Shown: piece by piece, positions 1 to 12,516 of the stretch | Layout of the letters: the number at the start of each line of letters is the position of its first letter | Position numbering within the stretch: the stretch's first letter is position 1 | Origin: an uncultured Bartonella sp. | GTDB taxonomy: Bacteria > Pseudomonadota > Alphaproteobacteria > Rhizobiales > Rhizobiaceae | Reading direction: 5' to 3' | DNA: 64,000 nucleotides | Assembly: GCA_946478665.1 (NCBI GenBank) | Contig: CAMLCZ010000008.1 | Span: forward strand, 1-64,000 | The notes under the pieces: generated by a model | Told to the model about the DNA's origin: nothing | What the model saw: only the letters and a program-made list of their open reading frames with translations | Databases searched by the model: none | Made by a program: the position numbers and the translations under genes

Positions 1-71
1 GTGTGAGCTACCTGCTGTGTGAGCTACCTGCTGTGTGAGCTACCTGCTGTGTGAGCTACCTGCTGTGTGAG
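1..71. repeat. 16-bp tandem repeat, 4.4 copies
   Basis: The unit GTGTGAGCTACCTGCT is present four times in perfect register (1-16, 17-32, 33-48, 49-64), followed by a partial copy GTGTGAG at 65-71. The array is cut by the window edge, so its true copy number is unknown. It lies downstream of the LOG-family gene that ends at 108, and no coding function is visible. Confidence 0.95.
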
Positions 72-107
72 ATCATCATTGAAAAATTTACCGATTAAAT
101 GCGTATG

Positions 108-977
108 TCAATCCAAATTATAAAATTCTCGAATAATAGCCCAGCCGTCCTCTGCTTTATCAACATAGTTGATTAACTTTGCATCGTCCGGAGAGATGGT
201 TCCATATTCAGCCAAATAATCCACATTTAATACATTTTTCCAAAATTCTTGCCCGAACATGAGAATTGGCACACGTTTCATGCGTTTGGTCTGGATAAGG
301 GCAAGAGCTTCAAAAAGTTCATCCAGTGTTCCGAAGCCACCCGGGAAAATAGCGATTGCTTTGGCTCGCATCAAAAAATGCATTTTCCGCATAGCAAAAT
401 AATGAAAGTTGAAGCAAAGTTCTGGTGTTATATAACCATTGGGCGCCTGCTCATGTGGGAGAACAATGTTGAGGCCAATACTTGGCGCACCCACATCGGC
501 AGCACCACGATTACCAGCTTCCATAACCCCAGGGCCTCCACCCGTTATAATGACAAATTCATGATAATCGGTGGTTGCCGAATAGTGCGAGCAAAGCTGT
601 GCAAACTGCCGCGCTTCATTATAATATTGTGATGCTTTTTCCAGATTGGCTTTTTGCGTTTCGTTTTTTGCCGCCTTTGCTTCGTTTCCTGGGGCAGGAA
701 TGCGCGCACCACCGAACAAAACAACCGTAGATCTTATGCCATATTGCATAAAACCCATTTCAGGTTTCATGAGTTCCAGCCCAATCCGGACGGACCTTAA
801 TTCTCGACGCATCATAAAATCTTCGTCATTATAGGCAAGTCGATAAGCAGGTGATTGCGTTTGCAACGTATCTGGTACTTCATGCACCTTATGCACATCA
901 TCCTCTGAATGAGGAAATGGAGTCCAACCATTTTTTTCGCCAATTGTCATAGAGGATATTTCCTTTTCATTGACCAT
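108..977 (-). CDS. LOG family protein (cytokinin riboside 5'-monophosphate phosphoribohydrolase-like)
   Basis: Members of the LOG/TIGR00730 family have a Rossmann-like fold and hydrolyse the N-glycosidic bond of nucleoside monophosphates; some release free cytokinin bases. The two family signatures are visible: GGGPGVMEAGNRGAADVG in the middle and PGGFGTLDELFEAL further on. At 289 residues it is longer than minimal LOG proteins because of an extra N-terminal stretch of about 80 residues. The start at 977 has only a weak ribosome binding site. An internal ATG at 950 has AAGGA about ten bases upstream and is a good alternative. The gene is divergent from dapD with about 70 bp between them. The physiological substrate cannot be told from the sequence. 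Confidence 0.85.
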   Translation of the reverse strand: MVNEKEISSMTIGEKNGWTPFPHSEDDVHKVHEVPDTLQTQSPAYRLAYNDEDFMMRRELRSVRIGLELMKPEMGFMQYGIRSTVVLFGGARIPAPGNEAKAAKNETQKANLEKASQYYNEARQFAQLCSHYSATTDYHEFVIITGGGPGVMEAGNRGAADVGAPSIGLNIVLPHEQAPNGYITPELCFNFHYFAMRKMHFLMRAKAIAIFPGGFGTLDELFEALALIQTKRMKRVPILMFGQEFWKNVLNVDYLAEYGTISPDDAKLINYVDKAEDGWAIIREFYNLD

Positions 978-1048
978 AAATGTTTCTTGGATTAGGTCGG
1001 ATAGAATAATTGTTGATGCTTTCGACTTACTTAACGGAGACCTAATTC

Positions 1049-1897
1049 ATGTCTAACTTGTCCCAACTGGAAACCATTGTTGAAAAGGCATTTGAAGAAC
1101 GCGATACTGTCAATGCTTCCACCAAGGGTGAAATACGCGAAGCTGTTGAGCATGCGTTGGATTTACTGGATCAGGGTAAAGTTCGCGTTGCCGAAAGAGA
1201 AAGTGATGGTACTTGGAAAGTGCATCAATGGCTGAAAAAAGCTGTTCTTCTTTCTTTCCGACTCAATTCAATGGGAATTATTTTTGGTGGACCAGATGGT
1301 TCGAATTGGTGGGATAAGGTTCCATCTAAATTTGATAATTGGAAAAGTGAAGACTTTCAAAATGCAGGTTTTCGTGCAGTTCCAAACGCAATTGTCCGCC
1401 GTTCGGCCTATATTGCGCCAAATGTTGTTCTGATGCCATCTTTCGTGAATATTGGTGCCTATGTCGGAGAAGGTACAATGGTAGACACATGGGCAACTGT
1501 AGGATCTTGTGCGCAAATTGGTAAACATGTGCATCTATCAGGTGGTGCAGGTATCGGTGGTGTGTTGGAACCATTACAGGCAGGCCCAACCATTATTGAA
1601 GATAATTGCTTTATCGGCGCGCGTTCTGAAGTGGTTGAAGGATGTATCGTCCGCGAGGGTGCTGTATTGGGTATGGGCGTTTTCATCAGCCGTTCAACAA
1701 AGATTATTGATCGCGCCACCGGCGAAATTTTTTACGGCGAAGTGCCAGCCTATTCTGTTGTAGTGGCCGGTACATTGCCTGGCAAACCATTGCCCAGTGG
1801 TGAAATGGGACCAAGTCTTTATTGCGCGGTTATTGTTAAACGGGTTGATGAGAAAACAAGATCAAAAACATCTGTAAATGAATTGCTGCGCGATTGA
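1049..1897 (+). CDS. dapD: 2,3,4,5-tetrahydropyridine-2,6-dicarboxylate N-succinyltransferase
   Basis: Cytoplasmic enzyme that transfers succinyl from succinyl-CoA to tetrahydrodipicolinate in the succinylase branch of the lysine/meso-diaminopimelate pathway, feeding both protein synthesis and peptidoglycan. The 282-residue length is normal. The N-terminal helical region is followed by left-handed parallel beta-helix hexapeptide repeats from about residue 110 ([20 protein letters not shown] and onwards), with the family stretch [24 protein letters not shown] is suitably placed before the ATG. It ends in a strong terminator at 2036-2078. The pathway's last enzyme, lysA, is also in the window, at 44 kb. 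Confidence 0.97.
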   Translation: MSNLSQLETIVEKAFEERDTVNASTKGEIREAVEHALDLLDQGKVRVAERESDGTWKVHQWLKKAVLLSFRLNSMGIIFGGPDGSNWWDKVPSKFDNWKSEDFQNAGFRAVPNAIVRRSAYIAPNVVLMPSFVNIGAYVGEGTMVDTWATVGSCAQIGKHVHLSGGAGIGGVLEPLQAGPTIIEDNCFIGARSEVVEGCIVREGAVLGMGVFISRSTKIIDRATGEIFYGEVPAYSVVVAGTLPGKPLPSGEMGPSLYCAVIVKRVDEKTRSKTSVNELLRD

Positions 1898-2035
1898 TAC
1901 AATTGTGCGACCTTTCGCCAATCATTAAAAAATGAAATACTTTGGATATATTTTTCATAAAAACCTGTTTTACTTCCATATAAAAGAAATATTTTTACAT
2001 ATATTGAAGATATAAGTATATTTATATCAATCAAC

Positions 2036-2078
2036 AAAAATAGGAAGAAGACTATAATAATCTTCTTCCTATTTTTTT
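2036..2078 (+). terminator. Intrinsic terminator after dapD
   Basis: AATAGGAAGAAGA at 2039-2051 pairs perfectly with TCTTCTTCCTATT at 2061-2073 across a 9-nt loop. It is flanked by an A-run on the left and seven T on the right, so it can work in both directions. It lies 140 bp after the dapD stop. Confidence 0.85.
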
Positions 2079-2624
2079 CAGTAACAAAATACTATATTAT
2101 CACTTCGAAAATAAGTGCAGCAGAGTATGCGGGGGTTTAACTCTGCTGCGCCAAACCTTGGCATAAAAACACCAAAGTCTGGATATCATTACCCCGTTAA
2201 ATAACGTCAAAAACTGTCGTTTCCCGAATTTTTATTAGACAACTATTAATCGGCTTAAATTTAGTCGTCAACCACTGCTAGTATTTAAATGAAATAAAAT
2301 ATTTTGTTCAACACACGTATTAATTGCGCACTGTAGAATCACACACGTAGTATTTGAAATTTTTGCAAATATTTTTCCAGTTTAGAAAAATTACAAATAT
2401 TATTATAATAATCTGACACTTATCGGCTAGCACTACCTAATTGAACGCACGGACTTGTATCTTATATAATAATAACTCTCTGCAAGATACTTTATGCGCA
2501 ATTCTAAGATGTCACATTTTGCTGAATAGCCCCTGATAAATTGCTACTTACAACCACTATAAGTAGTCAGCAAGTAATATTTATGCATTGATAAAACCAA
2601 CGAATATTATTTTTTATAAATTAT
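2079..2624. other. AT-rich intergenic region with one perfect 10-bp inverted repeat
   Basis: About 550 bp between the dapD terminator and the lepA terminator with no convincing reading frame. The only clear structure is GCAGCAGAGT at 2117-2126 paired with ACTCTGCTGC at 2140-2149 around a 13-nt loop that contains GGGGG. No T-run follows, so it does not look like a terminator. It could be a protein site or part of a small RNA. Confidence 0.5.
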
Positions 2625-2655
2625 AATACAGCTTACTTTATAAATAAGCTGTATT
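2625..2655 (-). terminator. Inverted repeat at the lepA 3' end, probable terminator
   Basis: AATACAGCTTA (2625-2635) and TAAGCTGTATT (2645-2655) form a perfect 11-bp stem that overlaps the lepA stop codon. The minus-strand sequence beyond it is A/T only with a TTTATAAAAAA-like tract. The stem is AT-rich, so termination strength is uncertain. Confidence 0.6.
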
Positions 2656-4459
2656 AGTCATCAATTTTCAGGGCTTTAATAAACGCTTCCTGTGGAATTT
2701 CTACCCGACCAAACTGGCGCATACGCTTTTTACCTTCTTTCTGTTTATCAAGAAGTTTACGTTTACGCGAGACGTCGCCACCATAACATTTGGCGGTCAC
2801 ATCTTTACGCAAGGCGCGGATATTTTCACGAGCGATAATCTTACCACCAATAGCCGCTTGAATAGGTATCTGGAACATATGTGGCGGTATGAGATGTTTT
2901 AACTTTTCACACATTGACCGTCCACGCTTATCAGCGGCTGAGCGGTGCACCAAAATTGACAGGGCATCTATTGGCTCGGCATTAACCAGAATAGACATTT
3001 TTACCAGATCACCTTCACGATAATCGGTGACATGATAATCGAACGATGCATATCCTTTGGAGATTGATTTTAACCGATCATAAAAGTCGAACACAACTTC
3101 ATTGAGCGGCAAATCATAGCTTACCATTGCCCGTGAACCAACATAGGACAGGTCGATTTGGATACCACGCCGTTCTTGGCAAAGTTTTAATATCGCACCA
3201 AGATAATCATCCGGTGTCATGATTGTGGCACGAATCCACGGTTCTTCGATCGAAGCAATTTTCATGACATCTGGCATATCTGCCGGATTATGAAGCTCTT
3301 TTACCGAGCCATCTATAAGATTCATGCGATACACAACGGATGGCGCGGTTGCAATGAGGTCGAGATTGAATTCGCGTTCAAGCCGTTCTTCAATAATTTC
3401 CAAATGAAGAAGACCAAGAAAACCACAACGAAAACCAAAGCCCAAAGCTGCCGACGTTTCCATTTCAAATGAAAAACTTGCGTCATTCAAACGAAGTTTG
3501 CCAACAGCGGCCCGTAAATCATCAAAATCGGCGGCATCAACTGGAAACAATCCGCAGAAAACAACTGGTTGTGCGGGCTTAAATCCTGGTAGCGCCTCAT
3601 CACATGGGCGATGATCTTCCGTAATTGTATCACCAACGCGGGTATCGGCAACTTCCTTGATAGAAGCGGTAATGAAGCCAAGTTCACCTGGTCCCAATTC
3701 TTCAATGGCAACCATTTTTGGGGTGAATACACCAACACGCTCAACAGGATATTTGGCGCCTGTTCCCATCATGCGGATTGTTTGACCCTTCTTCAGGACA
3801 CCATCAATAACCCGTACAAGCACAATAACGCCGAGATATGGGTCATACCAACTGTCAACAAGCATCGCTTTCAGTGGTTTTTTGATGTCTCCGTCATGTG
3901 GTGCCGGCAAGCGCTGCACAATGGCTTCCAACACCTCATCAACACCCACACCCGTTTTTGCAGAAATTTCTATTGCGTCACTGGCGTCAATACCAATAAC
4001 CTCTTCGATCTGCTCTTTTACTCTTTCTGGTTCGGCGGCTGGCAAATCAACCTTGTTTAACACAACAACCAATTCATGATTATTGTCTATCGCCTGATAT
4101 ACATTCGCCAATGTCTGCGCTTCAACGCCCTGTGAAGCATCAACAACCAAAAGCGACCCTTCACACGCTGCCAAAGAGCGTGAAACTTCATAAGCAAAGT
4201 CCACATGGCCAGGCGTATCAATAAGGTTGAGAATATAAGTTTCACCATCACGCGCTTTATAATGCAACCGCACTGTCTGCGCCTTGATCGTAATACCGCG
4301 CTCGCGTTCGATATCCATCGAATCAAGCACTTGATCTTTCATTTCGCGCAGATCCAAGCCACCTGTCATCTGAATCAGGCGGTCGGCCAAAGTTGATTTT
4401 CCGTGGTCGATATGCGCCACGATGGAGAAGTTTCTTATATGATCGCGATCTATTGTCAT
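2654..4459 (-). CDS. lepA: Elongation factor 4 (ribosomal back-translocase GTPase)
   Basis: LepA/EF4 is an EF-G-like GTPase that binds the ribosome and acts on stalled or mistranslocated complexes. G motifs are clear: [13 protein letters not shown] (G1), DTPGHVD (G3) and NKVDLP (G4). EF-G-like domains II, III and V follow, and the LepA-specific C-terminal domain ends in [18 protein letters not shown]. The reading frame extends to 4495 and would add 12 residues. I chose the ATG at 4459 because the family normally begins a few residues before [18 protein letters not shown]. Neither start has a clear ribosome binding site. The length of 601 residues is typical. Confidence 0.95.
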   Translation of the reverse strand: MTIDRDHIRNFSIVAHIDHGKSTLADRLIQMTGGLDLREMKDQVLDSMDIERERGITIKAQTVRLHYKARDGETYILNLIDTPGHVDFAYEVSRSLAACEGSLLVVDASQGVEAQTLANVYQAIDNNHELVVVLNKVDLPAAEPERVKEQIEEVIGIDASDAIEISAKTGVGVDEVLEAIVQRLPAPHDGDIKKPLKAMLVDSWYDPYLGVIVLVRVIDGVLKKGQTIRMMGTGAKYPVERVGVFTPKMVAIEELGPGELGFITASIKEVADTRVGDTITEDHRPCDEALPGFKPAQPVVFCGLFPVDAADFDDLRAAVGKLRLNDASFSFEMETSAALGFGFRCGFLGLLHLEIIEERLEREFNLDLIATAPSVVYRMNLIDGSVKELHNPADMPDVMKIASIEEPWIRATIMTPDDYLGAILKLCQERRGIQIDLSYVGSRAMVSYDLPLNEVVFDFYDRLKSISKGYASFDYHVTDYREGDLVKMSILVNAEPIDALSILVHRSAADKRGRSMCEKLKHLIPPHMFQIPIQAAIGGKIIARENIRALRKDVTAKCYGGDVSRKRKLLDKQKEGKKRMRQFGRVEIPQEAFIKALKIDD

Positions 4460-4816
4460 AAGAAGCGATTTAGCAAGGAACGCGAAGAAACGCAAAGCAG
4501 AAATTTATGTCTTTGATAGGCTATTTCTTTAAATCGCGGCTTTTTTTAAAAATCTCTCGTAAGTCGCCCTTCATTGCGCTGGAAAATGTCCGTTTTTGCC
4601 CAAACAAATTGCTTTAGACCCAAATTGAAACATTGGGTTAAAACAGCATGAAGAGCTGGGCGACACATAGATGAAAAGAAAACAGGCTTTTCCCTCATAT
4701 ATTCCAACATATGTTCCAGCACATATATTGCATCTGACGCGCAATGGCGATTGTCTCGCCCCCGTTGTGGTTGGTGTTAAATCACACGCGTTATACATAC
4801 ATATTATCAGAACATA
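4460..4816. other. Intergenic region without a supported gene
   Basis: About 355 bp between lepA and the EamA transporter gene, both read leftward. A 75-codon frame on the minus strand (4571-4798) has no ribosome binding site and no recognisable motif, so it is not called. No terminator or repeat stands out. Confidence 0.5.
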
Positions 4817-5707
4817 TCAGCGCGTTTTGCTAAGCCATTTGGGTGGCTTCAATTCGGCGACAAGTATTCCACCGATAATGAATAATGCACCGAGAAATGC
4901 TGTTGCCGGCAATCTTTCTCCTGCAACACGACCAACAATACCCGCCCAAACCGGCTCTCCAGTATAGATAATTGTCGCCCTTGTTGGAGAAACCGACTTT
5001 TGCGCCCAATTCATAGTCAATTGGATTAGCGCACTCATAGCAGCAAGCCCCACGCCTGATGCAAACCATATCCATGAAAATGCTGGAATTTTTTCACCAG
5101 TTATCGGCATAAAACAAAATGACAAAATCCCTGCCACCAGCAATTGTATAATCGTCACTGTACGGCTATCCACCCGCTCTGAAAACAGGCTGATAAACAC
5201 GATTTCCAATGCAATGGCCAATGCAGCACAAAGTGTCAGCAATTCGCCGATTGAAAATGTAAAACTGCCTATTCCTTGTCCTGAAACAAAGATAAGCCCA
5301 ATAAAAGCAAGACCAACCCCGATCCAACTTGTCAATTGCGGTGCTTTGCGCAAAAAAGCCCACTGTAATAATGGCACAAATGGAACGTAAACAGCCGTGA
5401 TAAAGGCGGATTGACTGCTGGAAATGGTTTTTAAACCAGCCGTTTGCAAACCATAGCCAAGAAAAATTGCCGTACCGATTGCGATGCCTGCAAAAAGCTC
5501 ATAGCGGGTTACTTTTTTAAGTGTGCGGTAAAAAATCAAACAGGAAAAACAGCCTGCCAGAATAAATCTAAACCCCACAAAAAACAGTGGCCCACAGTAA
5601 AGCATTGCCGTATGCACAATCAGAAATGTCGCGCCCCAAAGAAACGTGACACCGATTAGGGCCAATTCCTGTTTATTGACCTGAAAAATTGGTTTGGGCT
5701 CAGCCAT
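4817..5707 (-). CDS. DMT superfamily (EamA) transporter
   Basis: Inner-membrane carrier of the drug/metabolite transporter superfamily, with two EamA repeats and about ten predicted membrane spans in 296 residues. The first repeat starts at LALIGVTFLWGATFLIVHTA and the second has GELLTLCAALAIALEIVFIS. The family motif ATIIYTGEPVWAGIVG is near the C-terminus. The start overlaps the end of the upstream HAD gene by 8 bp, so the two are probably co-transcribed with argB. The substrate is unknown; members export amino acids, nucleosides or other metabolites. Confidence 0.88.
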   Translation of the reverse strand: MAEPKPIFQVNKQELALIGVTFLWGATFLIVHTAMLYCGPLFFVGFRFILAGCFSCLIFYRTLKKVTRYELFAGIAIGTAIFLGYGLQTAGLKTISSSQSAFITAVYVPFVPLLQWAFLRKAPQLTSWIGVGLAFIGLIFVSGQGIGSFTFSIGELLTLCAALAIALEIVFISLFSERVDSRTVTIIQLLVAGILSFCFMPITGEKIPAFSWIWFASGVGLAAMSALIQLTMNWAQKSVSPTRATIIYTGEPVWAGIVGRVAGERLPATAFLGALFIIGGILVAELKPPKWLSKTR

Positions 5708-6377
5708 GCAAACTTTCCGCTAGCTTATGTACAAAATCATTGATGCCGTTTACCGCAATGTCGACATAAGAGGGAATAAGGGGTTGGGGTTTGTCTCTAA
5801 CAAATATCGTGGTCATGCCCAATTTTTTGCACATTTCCAAATTGGCAAGATTATCTTCAAACATAGCTGTTGTTTTTGGCTCAAGCGCAAAATGTTTTAT
5901 AAAACTATCATAGGCTTGTTGGTAAGGTTTAGGAATAAAATCCGTATAGGTAACGTCAAAAATTCCATCAAAACAATTGTTTAAGCCAATTTTATCCAGC
6001 ACACGCATGGCATGGGCGGCGTCACCATTGGTAAAGATAAATTTCTTTCCAGGAAGCTTTAAAATATCTTTTGCCAATTGGGGATTTGGCTTTAAAGCAG
6101 AATAATCGATATTATGGACATCTGCCAGATAATCATCGGCGTCGATTTGGTGTTCAACCAGCATACCCTTTAAGGCACCGCCATATGTTTGCCGATAATA
6201 TTTGCGCAATCGTATAATCTCGGCATCATCGACCAAGAGCTGCTTTTTGACGTAAGCACTAATTCTTTTGTCTATTTGCGCCCACAGACCGCTATCACGT
6301 GGGTAAAGCGTATCATCAAGATCAAAAACCCACGTGTTAATTTTTAAGAATTGTTGCAGATCCTGTTGCTCAATCAT
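5700..6377 (-). CDS. HAD-family pyrimidine 5'-nucleotidase
   Basis: HAD-superfamily phosphatase of the SDT1/PHM8 (TIGR01993) type, which dephosphorylates pyrimidine nucleoside monophosphates. The catalytic DxDxT motif is in [17 protein letters not shown] near the N-terminus, the motif II threonine in FTNGDAAHA, and the acidic motif in [17 protein letters not shown]. It has 225 residues. Its start overlaps the argB stop by four bases (ATGA), and its end overlaps the EamA gene by eight. A nucleotidase directly after argB is the usual arrangement in Hyphomicrobiales as I remember it, which supports the call. Confidence 0.9.
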   Translation of the reverse strand: MIEQQDLQQFLKINTWVFDLDDTLYPRDSGLWAQIDKRISAYVKKQLLVDDAEIIRLRKYYRQTYGGALKGMLVEHQIDADDYLADVHNIDYSALKPNPQLAKDILKLPGKKFIFTNGDAAHAMRVLDKIGLNNCFDGIFDVTYTDFIPKPYQQAYDSFIKHFALEPKTTAMFEDNLANLEMCKKLGMTTIFVRDKPQPLIPSYVDIAVNGINDFVHKLAESLHG

Positions 6378-7294
6378 GGCACAATTAAAGTACCTGCACC
6401 ACGTTCTGTAAATAGTTCGAGAAGAACTGAATGTGCTGTTTTACCATTCAAAATTACAACACCTTCAACACCACGATCGATAGCCTCAATACAGGTTTCA
6501 ACCTTTGGAATCATTCCACCAGAAATTGTTCCATCAGCAATTAACTGTTTTGCTTCAGCAACTGTTAATTCCTTGAAAAGTACCCCGTTTTTATCCAGAA
6601 CACCCGGTACATCTGTCAGGAATAACAAACGTTTGGCTTTCAGCGCACCAGCGATTGCGCCAGCAAAGACATCGGCATTGATATTATATGTATTACCATC
6701 GCGGCCAGGTGCAATTGGTGCCAAAACCGGAATCATTTCAGAACGTGCCAGCAAATCAAGCAATGTGCGGTCTACTTCAACCGGTTCACCAACAAATCCC
6801 CAATCAACAACCCGTTCAATATTAGAATCTGGATCGATAACTTTTTTACGGGCTTTTTCAGCGAAAACCATATTACCATCTTTGCCACAAAGACCAATAG
6901 CCCATTCTCCCTCGGCATTAATCATCGCAACAATCTCTTTGTTGATCGAGCCAGCCAGAACCATCTCGACAACTTCAACGGTTTTTTCATCCGTAACGCG
7001 CAACCCATTTTCAAACTTGGATTCAATGCCCATTTTACCAAGCAGTTTGGCTATTTGTGGGCCGCCGCCATGCACAACAATCGGATTGATACCGGACTGT
7101 TTAAGAAGAGCAATGTCTCTGGCAAAAGCGCGTCCAAGTTCGGGATCCCCCATTGCATGACCGCCATATTTCACGACGACAGTCTTGTTTTCATATTTTT
7201 GCATATAGGGTAGCGCAGCTGAAAGTAATGCTGCTTGCCTTTCAGCAACATCAGCAGCGTTTGTTTCGGCAGCCTTTGTTGTTATGTCCGTCAT
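6374..7294 (-). CDS. argB: Acetylglutamate kinase
   Basis: Phosphorylates N-acetyl-L-glutamate in the second step of arginine biosynthesis and is the usual target of arginine feedback inhibition. The amino-acid kinase fold is evident from VVKYGGHAM (phosphate binding), VHGGGPQI, and the C-terminal [25 protein letters not shown]. It has 306 residues, normal for the alphaproteobacterial hexameric type with an extended N-terminal helix. A strong GAGGAGG lies eleven bases before the ATG. It heads the argB-nucleotidase-EamA group. The later arginine genes argG and argH are elsewhere in this window. Confidence 0.97.
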   Translation of the reverse strand: MTDITTKAAETNAADVAERQAALLSAALPYMQKYENKTVVVKYGGHAMGDPELGRAFARDIALLKQSGINPIVVHGGGPQIAKLLGKMGIESKFENGLRVTDEKTVEVVEMVLAGSINKEIVAMINAEGEWAIGLCGKDGNMVFAEKARKKVIDPDSNIERVVDWGFVGEPVEVDRTLLDLLARSEMIPVLAPIAPGRDGNTYNINADVFAGAIAGALKAKRLLFLTDVPGVLDKNGVLFKELTVAEAKQLIADGTISGGMIPKVETCIEAIDRGVEGVVILNGKTAHSVLLELFTERGAGTLIVP

Positions 7295-7746
7295 GAAATC
7301 ATCCTCCTCAAAAATATTGGAATCTTTTTAAAGCAGTTTGATGCAACTGGAAATCGGATTATTAGAACTTTTACGTGAAGACCAGATATCATTATCTTGC
7401 ATGATAACAGTATAATTTTTTGTTCTGCGCAAGTTAATCTTTTGCCTATTCCATACCATATAGATCGTCGGTCAAAATAAAATACTGTGTGGCGAAAATA
7501 TGCAAACTTAGCTCAGACACAATGCGTATAAATAGAACAGCCAATCCCGCTATATTTTAAACAGATGAGACAGACTTTAACCGTCCACCGCCAATCAAAC
7601 AAGCAATGTAATTTGGGTTTACATTGCTAAACAACTATTGCCAAATAATGCAATATTCAATTATCAAAACTTCATTGATTGCACAAAACTTCATGCCAAT
7701 TATGAATTTGAGCCAACAAGGCTATCACCATTGTTTCGGCATAAAC
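7295..7746. other. Intergenic region without a supported gene
   Basis: About 450 bp between argB and the LysR gene. It must hold the argB promoter and the end of the LysR transcript. I see no hairpin followed by a T-run and no repeat longer than about eight bases. Confidence 0.5.
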
Positions 7747-8649
7747 TTAACGGTTTTTTTCGATAAAAAAATCAATAAATGCCCGTAAAGCCGAGCGCAT
7801 TCTCTGCTGCGGGTAATAAATATAAAACCCTTGAAAGCGGGGTGACCAATCTTCCATCACTTTGACCAATTTTCCCGTTTCAATCAATTCATCAACATAG
7901 TCTTCAAAAATATAGGCCATACCAACATTTTGTAAGAGAGCATCAATCATGATGCTATGGTCGTTGATAAACATTGTTTCTGGCGGCATAACCGTAATGC
8001 TTTTAGCGCCTTTTTGAAATTCCCATATATAGGCGTGCTTTTCGCTAAAGCGGTAAAATATCGCTTTATGGTTTTTTAGATCGCGTGGGTGTTTTGGATA
8101 ACCATATTGGTCTAAATATTGTGGGGTTGCCACCAAAACACTGCGCATCTCGTGACCAATTTTGGCAGCAATCATATCCTGTTCAACATGTTCATGCAGC
8201 CGGATACCGGCATCAAAGCCCTTATCAACGATATCGATAAAACTATTATCAATAATAAGATCAAGCACAATGTCTGGATATGCTTCTGTAAATGCCCCTA
8301 AATGCGGTGCGATCAAAAATTTTGCTGCCGAATAACCGGTATTGATACGCAATGAACCAGCAACCGTGTTTTGTGTTGCTTTTGCGTCGTTGAAACCGTC
8401 TTCAATCATGCGCAAAGCAGATGATGTATTATTAAGAAGAACCCTGCCAGCCTTACTAAGACCGATGCTGCGCGTTGTTCTGTTAAGCAATTGTACGCCT
8501 AGGCTTTCTTCAAGCTTTTTCACCGCATAAGAAACAGCCGATGGCGCGATATTCAATTGGCGACTTGCACTTCGAAAGCTGCCTTCTTCAACGACTGTTT
8601 GAAGAATCAGCAGGTAAGAAAGTTGTTGTTTATCCATGCCAAAGCCCAT
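7747..8649 (-). CDS. LysR family transcriptional regulator
   Basis: A 300-residue LysR-type regulator. The N-terminal winged helix-turn-helix is clear (GSFRSASRQLNIAPSAVSYA followed by KKLEESLGVQLLNRTTRSI), and a periplasmic-binding-protein-like effector domain follows from about residue 90. It is divergent from the aldo/keto reductase pair with a 112-bp gap that contains a perfect palindrome, CAATAATTATTG, at 8705-8716. It is therefore likely to regulate those reductases and itself. A second ATG at 8637 is also possible as the start. The effector is unknown. Confidence 0.93.
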   Translation of the reverse strand: MGFGMDKQQLSYLLILQTVVEEGSFRSASRQLNIAPSAVSYAVKKLEESLGVQLLNRTTRSIGLSKAGRVLLNNTSSALRMIEDGFNDAKATQNTVAGSLRINTGYSAAKFLIAPHLGAFTEAYPDIVLDLIIDNSFIDIVDKGFDAGIRLHEHVEQDMIAAKIGHEMRSVLVATPQYLDQYGYPKHPRDLKNHKAIFYRFSEKHAYIWEFQKGAKSITVMPPETMFINDHSIMIDALLQNVGMAYIFEDYVDELIETGKLVKVMEDWSPRFQGFYIYYPQQRMRSALRAFIDFFIEKNR

Positions 8650-8761
8650 GCCTTATTGTTATAATTATTAGAACAAGCATAACAAATTAAACTCTATAAA
8701 CAAACAATAATTATTGCTTTAGGTTTTTAAAAACTAGAGAAAGATTAGGAGTATAGTCCTC
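8650..8761. promoter_or_regulatory. Divergent LysR/aldo-keto reductase control region
   Basis: An AT-rich region between divergent genes with the palindrome CAATAATTATTG at 8705-8716 and several ATTA/TAAT elements. LysR proteins usually bind T-N11-A sites in such gaps, so the palindrome is a candidate operator. The assignment is inference. Confidence 0.4.
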
Positions 8762-10815
<2,054 letters not shown>

Positions 10816-10951
10816 TTAGATCTATTATTGGGCATAGGAAATTGACGCTAATTACCTATGCCCATATTGCAATTATGACATTTCAATTCTGTTTTTCTAA
10901 CATAACATTGAATTGTTCTGTCGCACTGTCCTAAACCTTAAGACAAATTAC

Positions 10952-12370
10952 CTAGCCGATTTCGACAAGTGTATAAGGCAAAATATCTCTGCGATCACGA
11001 TTGACAGTGAGATGGTGTTTTAACGGCGGAACAGCACGGCTAGCGCAGTTTGTTCTGGGGCAAATTCGGCAAGAAATGCCAATTGGTTCATAGGCAGAAT
11101 GATTGGCTAAATCCAAACCATCGGCATAAACAAACTTTGATGCATTGGAAATTTCACAACCAAAAGCCAAAGCATAATAAGGATGGGGACTTTGATAGCC
11201 CCCATTACTTTTAACCACCTGCACCGCCATACATAAATAACGCACACCGTCTGGTGTCTCGGCTAACTGGCGGATAACATTGCCGGAAGCTTCAAAAGCC
11301 TGATGCGCATTCCAAACCGGACAAGCTCCGCCATAACGGGCAAATTGCAATTTTACAGCACTATGACGCTTTGTGATATTACCAGCACGGTCAACACGCG
11401 CAAAGAATATTGGTACACCTTTCATACCTGGGCGTTGCAATGTTGATAGCCTATGGCAGACCTGTTCCAATGACACACCGAAACGCGCGGCCAGCAATTC
11501 AATATCATGACGAAGAAGCACTGCCGTACGAAGAAATGGCACATAAGGCAGCACCAATGCACCAGCAAAATAGTTGTATAAGCCAATACGGCAAATATCA
11601 TTGGCTTCTTCCGACTTGAAATCCGCTTTATCAATTATGCTATTACAAAGTTCATCGGCTTCAAATCGTGCCAGTTGCACAGCCAATTGAAAAGCGCGCT
11701 TTTGCGGCGAGATATAGGGATTAAGCGTTAAAACATGGGTAGAACTATCATAGTTTCGCACCATGCCATCGTCTGTTGTTGCCCAACGCAAAGTTACGTT
11801 ATGCTTTTCTTCCAACCGCCTTGCAAGAATGGCGTGATTATCGCTATCACCAATCCCAAGTTCGGCAGCCAAAGCCTCAGCCTTTTGATCGAGAATATCA
11901 ATATAATTATCAACAAAGTGGAAATAATCCCGCACCTCTTCATGCGGCACAATTTCTGATCGCTCGCTTAGTTGCAATCGACCATTAGAACTTGCCAATT
12001 GTTCTGTCGCCAAGCGGTATGCCTGATGACAGGTAATTAAAGCGTGCGCCAAGTTTGGCGCATTTTGTGCGATAAGGCGCAATTCCTGCAGGCCCGACCG
12101 ATTGTTTTTAAACAGCGGATCAGTCAGCGTTTCCGTTAAAACAGAAAGTAAGCGGTCATCCTCACCAGTAGAAAGACTTGAAATATCAATATGGAATTTT
12201 TCAGCCAAAGATAATAAAACAGCCGCCGAAACAGGCCGTTGGTTATTTTCAATCTGATTAAGATAGGATGTTGATATGCCAATACGATCAGCAAACTGCG
12301 CCTGTGTCAGCTTCTGCTCTTCACGCAACTTACGGATTTTACGGCCAATATATAATTTTCCGATCGACAT
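10952..12370 (-). CDS. XRE family regulator with IrrE-like domain (ScfR/RamB/PrpR type)
   Basis: An N-terminal HTH_XRE domain (KLREEQKLTQAQFADRIGIS, then TSYLNQIENNQRPVS) is followed by an ImmA/IrrE-like (DUF955) region and a C-terminal DUF2083-type domain with Cys pairs (ISCRICPRTNCASRAVP). This is the architecture of the short-chain acyl-CoA-responsive regulators of glyoxylate and propionate metabolism. In the IrrE-like part the usual HExxH is not obvious, as in other members that sense rather than cleave. The frame is open to 12433; the ATG at 12370 fits the family N-terminus. It has 472 residues. TTGCAA-like repeats just upstream suggest autoregulation. No glyoxylate or propionate gene is adjacent here. 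Confidence 0.88.
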   Translation of the reverse strand: MSIGKLYIGRKIRKLREEQKLTQAQFADRIGISTSYLNQIENNQRPVSAAVLLSLAEKFHIDISSLSTGEDDRLLSVLTETLTDPLFKNNRSGLQELRLIAQNAPNLAHALITCHQAYRLATEQLASSNGRLQLSERSEIVPHEEVRDYFHFVDNYIDILDQKAEALAAELGIGDSDNHAILARRLEEKHNVTLRWATTDDGMVRNYDSSTHVLTLNPYISPQKRAFQLAVQLARFEADELCNSIIDKADFKSEEANDICRIGLYNYFAGALVLPYVPFLRTAVLLRHDIELLAARFGVSLEQVCHRLSTLQRPGMKGVPIFFARVDRAGNITKRHSAVKLQFARYGGACPVWNAHQAFEASGNVIRQLAETPDGVRYLCMAVQVVKSNGGYQSPHPYYALAFGCEISNASKFVYADGLDLANHSAYEPIGISCRICPRTNCASRAVPPLKHHLTVNRDRRDILPYTLVEIG

Positions 12371-12402
12371 AATTTCGCAACTTTGCAATTTACAATTTGC
12401 AT
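12371..12402. promoter_or_regulatory. TTGCAA-like repeats upstream of the XRE regulator
   Basis: TTTCGCAA, TTTGCAA, TACAA and TTTGCA follow one another within 32 bp, and TTTGCAATTTACAATTTGCA at 12382-12401 is an imperfect palindrome. RamB/PrpR-type regulators bind TTTGCAAA-like sites near their own start, so autoregulation is a reasonable inference. There is no experimental support in the sequence. Confidence 0.4.
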
Positions 12403-12516
12403 TTTTATAACTTATGCATTCGCACGCAATCAAGCTTTATTATTTTTTTGCCTGTGATAGCTTAACCCTTGGGAGGCATAAGACATATGTCTTTCATGGA
12501 AAACATCGGGAGGGAG

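Noticed and set aside
249-632. 127-codon plus-strand frame opposite the LOG gene
   Set aside because: It lies wholly antisense to a conserved enzyme, has no motif and no ribosome binding site.
4571-4798. 75-codon minus-strand frame in the lepA/EamA gap
   Set aside because: No ribosome binding site, odd composition with many Cys and Pro, and no recognisable domain.
6351-7160. 269-codon plus-strand frame opposite argB
   Set aside because: Long only because of codon bias on the argB strand; the argB protein is unambiguous.
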